This document shows, piece by piece, positions 26,301 to 33,208 of a stretch of 33,243 nt of DNA. The notes under the pieces were generated by a model, which had not been told where the DNA came from, made no database searches, and saw nothing but the letters and a program-made list of their open reading frames with translations. Numbering within the stretch: the stretch's first letter is position 1; every line of letters begins with the position of its first letter. The translations under genes and the position numbers were made by a program. The DNA lies in NCBI GenBank assembly GCA_027858795.1, contig JAQICF010000156.1, positions 1-33,243 of the forward strand, in the 5' to 3' direction. This DNA is from Candidatus Delongbacteria bacterium (GTDB taxonomy: Bacteria; Delongbacteria; UBA4055).

Positions 26301-27778
26301 CCAAATGAAGAATTCTCCATTAATGTGAGTGTTGAATTTTCTGATAATGTAAAAATTGAAGTTTCGGCTAGTGTAAGACCAACACTTGGCATTGCTATTA
26401 GAGATGGAGATACCATGCAATTACCAGTTAATGTTTGATCAATATTTACTATGCCACATAAACCATTAAGGTTTAACAAATCTTCTTGAATCCCTATATC
26501 TTGATATGAAACTGAATGTACTTCATAATTTTGATACTCTGGAGCAGCATAAGGGTGTATATTATAGTAACCATATGGTGACCATGTGTCCATATTTCGA
26601 GCATAATCAAAAGCTTCATTCATTTGAACAAATCCATCTCCATCTATATCTGGATCGTATGCTGGTGGATGTTCTGGTCCTGTTCTGAAGTACAGATCGA
26701 ACGGGAATTCGTCAGTTTTGTATCCCAATTCCCATGCTTCAAATCCAGGATAAAATCCTCTGGCAGCTGCAGTCCAATAAAAGACAAACTCACTATATCT
26801 TCCATAAGTTAACCACAATTCTGCAAATGTTGACTCATTAACACTAGATGCAGCATGAACAACTCTGTGTGGATCTGTTATGTTACTACTATTTGTTATA
26901 AATCCACCGCTATGGCATTGCCCCAAAACAGTTATAGTCTCAGCGGTATCTAATGGGTCAAGCATATCATCCAATTCAGAAGGACTAATACTATCATAGC
27001 CCCACAATACAATAGTTCCATCAGTATACCCATGGTCAGTAACATAAACAAATAACTGATCATCTGAATCTACCTCATATGCTAAGCGATTAAAAGTACT
27101 TTCAATACTTGATTTAGAAGCAGGATATAAGATATCATCTGTTCCATCTTTATCTAAATCTAAAGATCCCCAATTATTTACAACAGTACCATCGGAGGAA
27201 TGAACGTAAATGTTTTCTGGTTTGTAACCATATACATCAGTTAATGTGCAATATATAGCTGACATATTATTCCAATAACGCTTATAATTTTCACTAGAAT
27301 TATAACCACCACTAATTATAACTGCATAATTATGATTACTTGGTTCTAAGCTACTTTGGATTTTTGCATTTGGATTTGTTTGAAGATTATTTTCACCAGC
27401 ATAATCAACTTGTGAAATTTTCTCAAAGTCACTCATGTCTAATGGAGGAAATGTATCATTAATAATTTGATACTCACCTGTTTCTTCATCAACAAATATG
27501 TATCTACAAGGGTGTGACCAATCTGCAAATACAAGATCATCTACAAAAAATACCCAATTAGAATTGTAAGTACAATTTAATTCTCTATCCAAAATTGCAA
27601 TGCTACTGCCGTTTTTAACTGTTTTTAAACTAAAAACATCGACTTTACCAATTTTATCTGCAAGTATCTGGGTTAATACTAAATCCTTAGCCTGCTCTTT
27701 TGTAATCCCTGCATACAATGAAGTTAACATACTCGCTAAAAGTATGACTAGTACAACTTTAATTTTTTCTAAATTCAC
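23327..27778 (-). CDS. C13-like (legumain/caspase-fold) cysteine protease with beta-helix and T9SS sorting domain
   Basis: I start at the GTG at 27778, five bases after AAAGGAGGT, giving 1,483 residues; an open extension to 27886 runs into the inserted IS and is not real. Residues 1-23 are a signal peptide. The clan CD protease domain (about 148-345) has NYAVIISGGY, His249 in VYVTDHGYTDG and Cys288 in VLGQCHSGGF, the legumain-type His-Gly/Cys dyad. A calcium-loop motif, DPDIDGDGFVQMNEAF, follows at 375-390. Then comes a long solenoid of 12- to 20-residue repeats (SGSYITLEKGSELIIEDG, EGANIVVNGDAAI), an NYWG segment, a TPR-like region and a sorting domain with YQNYPNPFNPTTEIKY. The last 600 or so residues are homologous to those of the C25 protease. 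The IS1182 element at the ribosome site probably blocks its expression. Confidence 0.87.
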   Translation of the reverse strand: MNLEKIKVVLVILLASMLTSLYAGITKEQAKDLVLTQILADKIGKVDVFSLKTVKNGSSIAILDRELNCTYNSNWVFFVDDLVFADWSHPCRYIFVDEETGEYQIINDTFPPLDMSDFEKISQVDYAGENNLQTNPNAKIQSSLEPSNHNYAVIISGGYNSSENYKRYWNNMSAIYCTLTDVYGYKPENIYVHSSDGTVVNNWGSLDLDKDGTDDILYPASKSSIESTFNRLAYEVDSDDQLFVYVTDHGYTDGTIVLWGYDSISPSELDDMLDPLDTAETITVLGQCHSGGFITNSSNITDPHRVVHAASSVNESTFAELWLTYGRYSEFVFYWTAAARGFYPGFEAWELGYKTDEFPFDLYFRTGPEHPPAYDPDIDGDGFVQMNEAFDYARNMDTWSPYGYYNIHPYAAPEYQNYEVHSVSYQDIGIQEDLLNLNGLCGIVNIDQTLTGNCMVSPSLIAMPSVGLTLAETSIFTLSENSTLTLMENSSFGAYLNSTFDLKENSRIELIDNSYMSTPSDMQIAANATFAISQNSEVHSFSGLSISEGVQLSLEGSGLMRAAGINLDENSVLQGEKNKIELYGKDSGGISPPWGMFANGCTIRNITMKSYGFAPIYITKPTVFDNTKLDLDNEGTMYVGYSGNSSTELTLINNSELLCGTLFGSYPNNINVTDGSIITPGTYPSFGSINFFVNTSGIFNYNNSCSFYDCDINISDLGQLNFMSGDIYSPSVPIIAGVGGLVVLEENSELIASSDLNLTMESGSSIVINDGSLFNIVDNYTFSLASGTNIVSAGNASIQGDINLTLESNLTVGISSILSIKSGSNIYMNSGSYITLEKGSELIIEDGANVILEEGANIVVNGDAAIIGNLNIPASSSVEVASNSELHIQQTYLSEINFQSDSNLKLNENSKLYIENGVDLFANPGTVVNVSENSEIIIMNKGKINANGTTFTYTDPAGTWLGINATSGSSIAMNNVNLSGADTGVKGIDNYQFDITSSIFEDCINGINVERMKVGYEYNIISNTITGINEGRGITITQSGSIGKIHKNTIANFSRGITAISCSPNITMNTIHNNVFTGLYITGMNSSPKLVYELDENQMLPYRYLNNKIYDNGYVPYLPDPHFITDIPGQICVFGLSSIYMRNGQNNVFSNGSGVPCIVYGSSFLPADQDQLAIYHINVERNYWGSSNVTDNFFRTGHLFTIDYDPIASSPWGQLPATSPAPEEDKPYSVLYKAMEAEFDGKYDKAIKSYLKIIKKYPDSEEALVAYAQLPDNYIREGLDLEPLIAMYDVNIALEEGSVNKKFFKEMKVSTKIMNKKYDDAIALSEEMILEADSEEEETLCQIDIAIANMMKDAESNEKGRSTVDYSTTVSELLAKLTESNKESEKTDIVGSALPTEFTLYQNYPNPFNPTTEIKYALSQDASVSIRVYTSNGSVVADLVNASQSIGQHSVTFDASKLTNGIFYYSLVANGKVVSTKKMLLLK

Positions 27779-27802
27779 CAACAACCTCCTTTCAGATCGT
27801 TG

Positions 27803-27833
27803 AAAAACCCCAGTATTTTTATTGGGGTTTTTT
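27803..27833. terminator. Bidirectional terminator at the left IS end
   Basis: AAAAACCCCA (27803-27812) pairs with TGGGGTTTTT (27823-27832), with A/T tracts on both sides, so it can stop transcription in both directions. On the minus strand it lies between the transposase stop codon and the ribosome-binding site of the protease gene, leaving about 20 bases between them. Confidence 0.8.
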
Positions 27834-27916
27834 AATTTCAACCCGAAAATTATGTATTTATAAAAATTTACTGATTTTTCGAACAAAGAAATATTTAGTC
27901 ATAATCTGATATTTTT

Positions 27917-29359
27917 CTAAAATTGAGTGTTGTATTCCTTTGGAGGCTTGATAAATACAAATATTAGACTGAAAAGAGCTAATATGCTATCAATTACTGT
28001 ATCTTTTCTTGATTTCTTGTCCAATAGATTTGCAATTTTCTTGATATTTTGGCAAATAGCTGTCATCAAGCATTGAAATGAAACTTGAGCTAATCCTCTA
28101 AACCTTGCATATCTATAACCATGTAGTTGTTTCGCATCTGCAAAACTTCTTTCAACCGTTTCTTTTCGCCGTTTGTATATATTTCTCCCTTCTTCAGTAA
28201 GCCTGTTTAAATCCATCTCAATCTTATCCTTTTCCCATATATGCCTTGTGATTATTCTTCTATGATTCTTTTCGTGAGTACATTTATTCAAATATGGACA
28301 ATTTATACAAATTTTAGGATCGGATGCGTATTCTTTATACCCTTCTCTTCGAGTAGTTCTATAGGTAAGTTTCTGACCATTCGGGCATATATAATTATCG
28401 TTTACCTCATCGTATACAAAATATTTTTTTCTTATTTTATTCTTATCAGAACTCGGTGCTTTATAAGCTAATGTACCATAAATCTCTCTTTTCTTTAAAC
28501 CGTGGCAAACAGCTACGGTATTGTATCCTGCATCTAATCCAACTGCTTTAACATCAAAGCCAAATCTGTTTATCTGACGATCAAGTCTTTCTATATATGG
28601 TATACTGTCGTGAACATTACCAGGAGTTACATGTACATCAGTTATGATGTTGTGCTTACCATCAACTGTTCTGTGATCAAGATAGGCAAAACCCTCTTCC
28701 TTAAAGTCTCTGCACATATAACCACTATCAGGATCTGTTGTGCTTACTCTCGTATTCTTTAGTTTGGGTTCTTTAGACTTTTCTTTTAATTCTTTCTTGC
28801 CATGATTAAGACGATCCTTATTTATATCCTCTTCCAGTTCCTCAAGATAGCCCTTTGCTGTACCTTTTACATCTTTGCGATTAAATTTCTTCTTATTTGC
28901 ATTTGCCTTTAAATGTGTTGAATCTGTATACAATAATTCTCCGGTAACAAGATGCTTTCGTAAAGCTAGTAAAACTGTTTCATCAAACAAATCCTGAAAT
29001 ATATTACTATCTTGAAATCTGCGAAGTCTGTTTTGACTAAGGGTTGAATGGTGTGGCACTGAATCTGTTATCTTTAGTCCTAGAAACCAACGATAGGCTA
29101 AATTTACCTGTATTTCTCTTATAAGTTGACGTTCGGATCTTACTCCGTACATAAATCCTAGTAGATATATTTTGAAAAGCATTACAGGATCAAAAGCAGG
29201 TCGACCGTTATCTTTACAATAGAAAGGACTTAATTTTTCTCGTACAAATGTAAAATCTATATATTTATCAATCTTACGCAATAAATGGTTTTCAGGTACT
29301 AAATCTTCTAAAATGACCAATTCCATTTCTGTCTGTTTTGAATCTGGTATTCGAAGCAT
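27917..29359 (-). CDS. IS1182 family transposase
   Basis: The 480-residue protein has the N-terminal DUF772-like helical domain (GRPAFDPVMLFKIYLLGFMY near 52-71) and a DDE catalytic core: Asp146 in LLYTDSTHLKANANKKK, Asp276 in AVGLDAGYNT and Glu403 in ETVERSFADAKQLHGYRYAR. A cysteine cluster (Cys325, Cys351, Cys354 and Cys360 in YICPNGQ and ICINCPYLNKC) between the second and third acidic residues is typical of the IS1182 group. All catalytic residues and the family's usual length are kept and no stop or shift is seen, so the transposase appears functional. It cuts and pastes the element. The ATG at 29359 has AAGGTG eight bases upstream. Confidence 0.93.
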   Translation of the reverse strand: MLRIPDSKQTEMELVILEDLVPENHLLRKIDKYIDFTFVREKLSPFYCKDNGRPAFDPVMLFKIYLLGFMYGVRSERQLIREIQVNLAYRWFLGLKITDSVPHHSTLSQNRLRRFQDSNIFQDLFDETVLLALRKHLVTGELLYTDSTHLKANANKKKFNRKDVKGTAKGYLEELEEDINKDRLNHGKKELKEKSKEPKLKNTRVSTTDPDSGYMCRDFKEEGFAYLDHRTVDGKHNIITDVHVTPGNVHDSIPYIERLDRQINRFGFDVKAVGLDAGYNTVAVCHGLKKREIYGTLAYKAPSSDKNKIRKKYFVYDEVNDNYICPNGQKLTYRTTRREGYKEYASDPKICINCPYLNKCTHEKNHRRIITRHIWEKDKIEMDLNRLTEEGRNIYKRRKETVERSFADAKQLHGYRYARFRGLAQVSFQCLMTAICQNIKKIANLLDKKSRKDTVIDSILALFSLIFVFIKPPKEYNTQF

Positions 29360-29443
29360 AATTCACCTTGTATATGTTTACTGTTTATAGAATATATTAA
29401 TCGGTTGGATAATTGGCAATTAATTTCTGAGATTTTTTGCAAA

Positions 29444-29475
29444 TAAAAAAAGTCTCAGCGGTTCGCCGAGACTTT
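29444..29475 (-). terminator. Terminator just inside the right IS end
   Basis: AAAGTCTC and GCG (29449-29460) pair with CGC and GAGACTTT (29464-29475). On the minus strand the hairpin is followed by seven T residues, so transcripts entering the IS from the leader side should stop before the transposase gene. Confidence 0.78.
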
Positions 29476-29491
29476 GTCAACAGTCTGCTTT

Positions 29492-29698
29492 TTTACATTT
29501 ATTTTTCATTGAAGTTACTGATATCTTTTTCTTATATTTGAAAAAGAGGTGTAGACAGTAACTTAGACTTTAATGTTCCGTATTTTACTTGGTCGGTATC
29601 TTTACGGAGTGCTATAGGTCATTTTGCTTTCATCACCTCCATTTATTTTTTAGTTACAAGGTGATGCCTGACAATGGGATCAGGTACCCTTATTGCAA
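29492..29698 (-). promoter_or_regulatory. Structured leader region stranded by the IS
   Basis: No gene is visible in this interval. On the minus strand it can form four hairpins: CCTGA/TCAGG near 29684-29667, CATCACCT/AGGTGATG near 29668-29630, CCGTA/TACGG near 29607-29576, and a long one, AAGTTACTG (29564-29556) with CAGTAACTT (29520-29512) plus inner CTTTTTC/GAAAAAG. Before the IS inserted, it ran directly into the AAAGGAGG of the C13-like protease gene. ACCTCTTTTTC in the last hairpin could pair with that ribosome site. No known riboswitch class was matched with confidence. Confidence 0.4.
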
Positions 29699-31132
29699 CT
29701 AACGCAGGTACAACATCCTCTTCGTCTCTTTAACGAATCCATCAATCTTTAGCCTATAATAATATACACCACTGTTTAATTTATTAGCGTTAAATAGTGC
29801 TGTATATTTTCCCTTTCCTTGCTTTTCATTTACCAAAGATTTAACAAATTCACCCTTAGTATTAAATATGTTTATTTCAACTTCACTAATTTTATTCAAA
29901 CCATAATCTATTGATGTCTGATTATTAAACGGATTTGGGTAGTTTTGCTCAAGTTCAAAATTCTCAATTCTAACTTCTGAATTATCAATAGATGTCTGAG
30001 ATTCTTCAACAAAATTGCTTGTAGTATCATTAAAGAGTATATGAATTGTACCTATTTCGGGAGGTGGATCATAAAAATCATAGTTTAAGGTAATGATATC
30101 ACTCCAACCATTACCATCTAAATCAGCGACAAAAGATTTATGTGAACAGATACCAGTATAGTAATTAACAGGATCTTGAAAAGTCCCATCCTGATTATTA
30201 TACAATACATAGGTGTTAAACAGTTCTTCTTCAGAATTATTATAGTAGATTGATACGTTGTAAATAATGTCTGGGTAATTATCATTGTTAAGATCAGAGA
30301 TGAAAATATAAGCCATTGCCTCATTTATTTGTTTTGTGTATGTCAATTGGAAATTACCTTCACTATCATTTGAATAAATTAAAAGAGTTTTGTAAGTACC
30401 TGGCATACCCCATTCCGTTGCTATTATATCATTGTCATTATCACTATCAACATCAGCTATATTGACTCGTCCAACATGATATGATTCAGGTATTTTGTAG
30501 TGTTGTAGACCTGTATTATAATTAAACCAAATATCTAATCCGTTTAAAATAATATCATCTCTACCATCACCATTTAAATCTCCACATGCAATCCCATTAG
30601 GTGGATAATCTAAATCAAAATAAACAGGGTCCGCAAATACTCCTCTTCCATTATTTTCAATATAACCCCAATAAAAATTAGGATTAGAATAGAAGAGAAC
30701 ATCATTATCATGATCGGAATCAATATCCCCAATATTAAAATAGCTTGCACCTTTTTTTATAGAATAGTGATTCTCATATAAGCTATCATTAAAATTATAT
30801 AAAACACCAACGCAAGTACTGTCCTTATCATCATAATATTCTGTTAATATGTCATATGAGTTATTGCTATCCAAATCTAACAAATGAAGAGAGCCATGAT
30901 TAATGGGGTAATAGATTGAGTCTGAATATGAAAATATCCCATATCCGTCGTTAGTCAATATTGAAATACCTGTCCAATCATTAATTTTATCATGTCCTAG
31001 TATAATATCTAGATCTCCATCCTGATCAATATCTGCAACATCAACTGAAGCTGGTTTTTTTGGGACAATATATTCGTCTGCAAATAAGAAAAACGCTGTT
31101 ACAAATATTATGAGTATTGATATTTTTTTCAT
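29699..31132 (-). CDS. Exported FG-GAP/VCBS repeat protein with T9SS sorting domain
   Basis: The 477-residue protein has a signal peptide (KKISILIIFVTAFFLFA), then several repeats carrying calcium-binding DxDxDGxxD loops: VADIDQDGDLDIILG near 32-46, IGDIDSDHDNDVLFY, CGDLNGDGRDDIILNG, IADVDSDNDNDIIATEWG, ISDLNNDNYPDIIY and VADLDGNGWSDIITL. These form an integrin-like beta-propeller. The last 90 or so residues are a T9SS sorting domain with LEQNYPNPFNNQTSIDYG and ending TKRMLYLR. It is likely a surface adhesin or binding protein; no enzymatic domain is seen. AGAGGAG lies seven bases before the ATG at 31132. It follows kwaB by 70 bases, but an inverted repeat (CTACAAAA/TTTTGTAG, 31145-31185) lies between and a shared function is unlikely. 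Confidence 0.85.
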   Translation of the reverse strand: MKKISILIIFVTAFFLFADEYIVPKKPASVDVADIDQDGDLDIILGHDKINDWTGISILTNDGYGIFSYSDSIYYPINHGSLHLLDLDSNNSYDILTEYYDDKDSTCVGVLYNFNDSLYENHYSIKKGASYFNIGDIDSDHDNDVLFYSNPNFYWGYIENNGRGVFADPVYFDLDYPPNGIACGDLNGDGRDDIILNGLDIWFNYNTGLQHYKIPESYHVGRVNIADVDSDNDNDIIATEWGMPGTYKTLLIYSNDSEGNFQLTYTKQINEAMAYIFISDLNNDNYPDIIYNVSIYYNNSEEELFNTYVLYNNQDGTFQDPVNYYTGICSHKSFVADLDGNGWSDIITLNYDFYDPPPEIGTIHILFNDTTSNFVEESQTSIDNSEVRIENFELEQNYPNPFNNQTSIDYGLNKISEVEINIFNTKGEFVKSLVNEKQGKGKYTALFNANKLNSGVYYYRLKIDGFVKETKRMLYLR

Positions 31133-31202
31133 GATATAACTCCTCTACAAAATTTTATTTTTTTTACAATATAACACTTTTGTAGTCCCTGTGCATTCAT
31201 AA

Positions 31203-32147
31203 TTAAAGATCTTCTTTACTATTCGCTGAATATTTTATGTTTGTCATCTCCGATTTAAGAAAATCATCATTTAACACTTTTATAAAATGCTTTGCTTGTG
31301 ATTTCGTTCCAACATTGAACTTATTATTTTCATCATCTATATCGATACCAACCTCATATTCTTGAATTATTCTTTTACAATCGTTAAAAGTTAAGTTCCT
31401 GAAATAAGGTTTTTCTTTTATCTTATTCAGTTTGTTGATAGAATGATAATCATCCTTCAAGAAATCTTTTAATTGATCAAAATTCTCAACAAATCCTATT
31501 TCACCTATTTCATCAAGTGTTTGTTCTGCTATTGACTGCTTTACCTCTTTGTATAATAATGCATTTTCAAAATGAAGTTTGTTTTCAAAGACCAATAAAT
31601 CCTGGCAATATAGAGCATCTAAATTACCGTCCATTGTTAAAACATCATTTTCTAACTTTTTCAAAATATCATGGTCATATATCAAAGCAAGCACTCCTCC
31701 CGTTTTTATAACTTTTGAAGGTGTAACTTTCTTGATAATGTAAAAAACTTTACCATTTCCATATATTTTAATCCAGTAAGCCCAAATATCATCATATGCC
31801 AGATTGTTACTATCATACCATTCTATATCATGTTCTTCATTTATAACACTATCAACATGATTGAAGAACGGTACAGTGTTTGACCCTTGCTTCCACACAA
31901 CTTTCCTATCAGGATTAATCGATGGATCATAATTGATTAAATCATAATCTTTTTCAACCAGTTTCTTTTCAATAACTGGATAAAAAAGATTAATAATAGA
32001 TTCGCCTAGGTTTCCATGACATCGTGCTTTATAAATATCCAACTCATAACTATCATTCACAATATTAGGTTGTGATAGAATATAAATCTCTACAGCATTA
32101 TCGTCAGGTATGTTTTGTATCTCTTCAATTAATTCATTTCGATTCAT
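31203..32147 (-). CDS. kwaB: Kiwa anti-phage defence protein KwaB (DUF4868)
   Basis: The 314-residue soluble protein matches KwaB of the Kiwa system in length (about 315) and in layout: an N-terminal mixed region (AVEIYILSQPNIVNDSYELD), a central WAYWIKIYGNGKVFYIIKK segment, VFENKLHFENALLYKEV, where DUF4868 proteins report a conserved FE motif, and a C-terminal basic helical part (FNVGTKSQAKHFIKVLNDDF) like that used for DNA binding. KwaB works with membrane partner KwaA, encoded 17 bases upstream, to block phage DNA replication and late transcription after the membrane protein senses infection. The ATG at 32147 has AAGGAGAA eight bases upstream. The family assignment rests on the gene pair as much as on motifs. 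Confidence 0.82.
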   Translation of the reverse strand: MNRNELIEEIQNIPDDNAVEIYILSQPNIVNDSYELDIYKARCHGNLGESIINLFYPVIEKKLVEKDYDLINYDPSINPDRKVVWKQGSNTVPFFNHVDSVINEEHDIEWYDSNNLAYDDIWAYWIKIYGNGKVFYIIKKVTPSKVIKTGGVLALIYDHDILKKLENDVLTMDGNLDALYCQDLLVFENKLHFENALLYKEVKQSIAEQTLDEIGEIGFVENFDQLKDFLKDDYHSINKLNKIKEKPYFRNLTFNDCKRIIQEYEVGIDIDDENNKFNVGTKSQAKHFIKVLNDDFLKSEMTNIKYSANSKEDL

Positions 32148-32164
32148 AGAATTCTCCTTTTTAA

Positions 32165-32728
32165 TTATTCGTTCTTTTTTATGAATATATCATTTACTAG
32201 TGGCACTACTTCTAGTTCATCTGACTTTTTAATTTTCCCCTTATGAATAATTATCTTAGTTCTATCATTAATATCAACAACAGTTGAAATTGAATAACGG
32301 AAAAAAGTAAGAGTCGGGTTTGTCAATATCATATGCGTTTTTATGTATATATGCCCTAAAACATAGAATAACAGAATCGTAGCCATAACACTTTGCCATG
32401 AATCAAATTTCAATCCAGCAAAAGGTAGTATATAAGTCGCTAAATATGATAGATGTTCCACATTATTACTTTTCACTTCTTTAATATTGAACTTCTCTGC
32501 TGAACCTTTAATAACAATTTTCAAAACTATAAAATAGAGAGATATTGAAATCACTATTAATATAAGAAATACAAAAGATGTCTTATTAATCTTTAGCATT
32601 TCTTTTAATCCTATAAAACATCCTGTTTCAACATCAAAAATTTTATCGTTAATATTCTGGAAAAGTAGAATGAAATATAGAGGAGCATAAGAAATTACAA
32701 ACAACAGTATTTGAACTATTTTTCTCAT
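32165..32728 (-). CDS. kwaA: Kiwa anti-phage defence membrane protein KwaA
   Basis: The 187-residue protein has four membrane segments: about 4-24 (IVQILLFVISYAPLYFILLF), 51-73 (SFVFLILIVISISLYFIVLK), 92-106 and 111-129. The third opens with NNVEHLSYLATYILPFAG, which I recognise as the hallmark of KwaA, followed by a short cytoplasmic C-terminal domain. KwaA is the inner-membrane sensor of the Kiwa system and assembles with KwaB. Its ATG overlaps the TAA of the KTSC-domain gene by one base, indicating translational coupling, and kwaB follows 17 bases later. All parts expected for function are present. Confidence 0.83.
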   Translation of the reverse strand: MRKIVQILLFVISYAPLYFILLFQNINDKIFDVETGCFIGLKEMLKINKTSFVFLILIVISISLYFIVLKIVIKGSAEKFNIKEVKSNNVEHLSYLATYILPFAGLKFDSWQSVMATILLFYVLGHIYIKTHMILTNPTLTFFRYSISTVVDINDRTKIIIHKGKIKKSDELEVVPLVNDIFIKKNE

Positions 32729-32949
32729 TATTTATCGTATGAGAATTTAACATTTGTATTTATGTACCCATTTAGACCAGAACCATTGCGAGCTAATTTT
32801 TTCATATTATCAACATGATATTGACCTGCTTTCCTATAGCTATATCTATATATTTTCCCTGTTCCTACAAACTTAACATCAATATAGTCCTCTCCAATTG
32901 AGTATGATTCTACATTCGATTCTCCATTAGCGTTAGCATATGATTCCAT
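32728..32949 (-). CDS. KTSC-domain small protein in the Kiwa operon
   Basis: The protein is 73 residues from the ATG at 32949, eight bases after AAGG; a GTG at 32958 would add three. It has the KTSC pattern: IDVKFVGTGKIYRYSYRKAG, then MKKLARNGSGLNGYINTNV, with the small residue and Gly-Leu-Asn near the end. KTSC domains are short and often occur with other domains or near phage and defence genes; their role is not established, though nucleic-acid binding has been suggested. The stop overlaps the kwaA start by one base, and the zinc-binding gene ends ten bases upstream, so all four genes appear to form one operon. Confidence 0.7.
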   Translation of the reverse strand: MESYANANGESNVESYSIGEDYIDVKFVGTGKIYRYSYRKAGQYHVDNMKKLARNGSGLNGYINTNVKFSYDK

Positions 32950-32959
32950 AATGTACACC

Positions 32960-33148
32960 TTATTTGTTTAATTTAATTCTATCATCTCTCTCTTTCATAT
33001 AGCATTCATTACATAATTGCGTACAGTTTGGTGGAATATCCCCATACCATATATCATAATCTTCCAAAGGCCACTTTCTGCATTTATCACTATAATGCCA
33101 TTTTTCACTTTTCTTCTGCTTTCTGAACTCTCTTACCATTTGCGACAT
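32960..33148 (-). CDS. Small Cys/His protein, probable zinc binder
   Basis: The 62-residue protein begins with a basic stretch (MVREFRKQKKSEK) and then has KWHYSDKCRKWP and LCNECYMKER. His18, Cys23, Cys42 (PPNCTQL), Cys46 and Cys49 could bind zinc. A pattern of W-H-x4-C-x2-W-P followed by LCNEC recurs in small uncharacterised proteins, often beside KTSC-like genes (from memory, not checked). It is first in the apparent operon with KTSC, kwaA and kwaB. No clear ribosome site precedes the ATG at 33148; an in-frame ATG at 33139 is an alternative. Function unknown. Confidence 0.6.
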   Translation of the reverse strand: MSQMVREFRKQKKSEKWHYSDKCRKWPLEDYDIWYGDIPPNCTQLCNECYMKERDDRIKLNK

Positions 33149-33175
33149 CTATATCAAAGTTATTTTATATAAAGC

Positions 33176-33201
33176 AAGGTCATGCACTCAGGCATGACCT
33201 T
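33176..33201. terminator. Perfect hairpin upstream of the Kiwa operon
   Basis: AAGGTCATGC (33176-33185) pairs with GCATGACCTT (33192-33201) around ACTCAG. There is no long T tract on either strand, so it is a weak terminator or a regulatory palindrome. It separates the upstream gene end at 33209 from the operon start at 33148. Confidence 0.5.
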
Positions 33202-33208
33202 CTAATCT

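Larger units (their letters stand above)
27793..29487 (-). mobile_element. Complete IS1182-type insertion sequence with 4-bp target duplication
   Basis: The ends are CAGATCGTTGAAAAA at 27793-27807 and, as reverse complement of 29473-29487, CAGACTGTTGACAAA: 12 of 15 positions match, and CAGACTGTTGAAAAA-like ends are usual for this family. CTTT flanks both sides (27789-27792 and 29488-29491), a 4-bp target-site duplication. The element is 1,695 bp and carries one transposase gene. A terminator hairpin lies just inside each end. The right duplication and end sit in the leader, and the left duplication is part of the AAAGGAGG ribosome site of the C13-like protease gene. Confidence 0.88.

Noticed and set aside
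24900..26400. Tandem repeats that could be a CRISPR array
   Set aside because: The periodicity is in the protein (beta-helix repeats with ENS and GS motifs); DNA repeats are not identical and there are no spacers.
27779..27886. 36-residue N-terminal extension of the C13-like protease
   Set aside because: It reads through the IS terminal repeat and terminator hairpin; the GTG at 27778 has a perfect ribosome site and a signal peptide follows.
29590..29640. Short peptides in the leader (MKAK, MTYSTP) after GGAGGTGAT
   Set aside because: A good ribosome site precedes them, but the peptides are four and six codons with no regulatory codon run; not enough to call a leader peptide.
29570..29698. 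c-di-GMP-I (GEMM) riboswitch
   Set aside because: A few similar short words, but the conserved CGCAAAGC and tetraloop-receptor pattern are not present.
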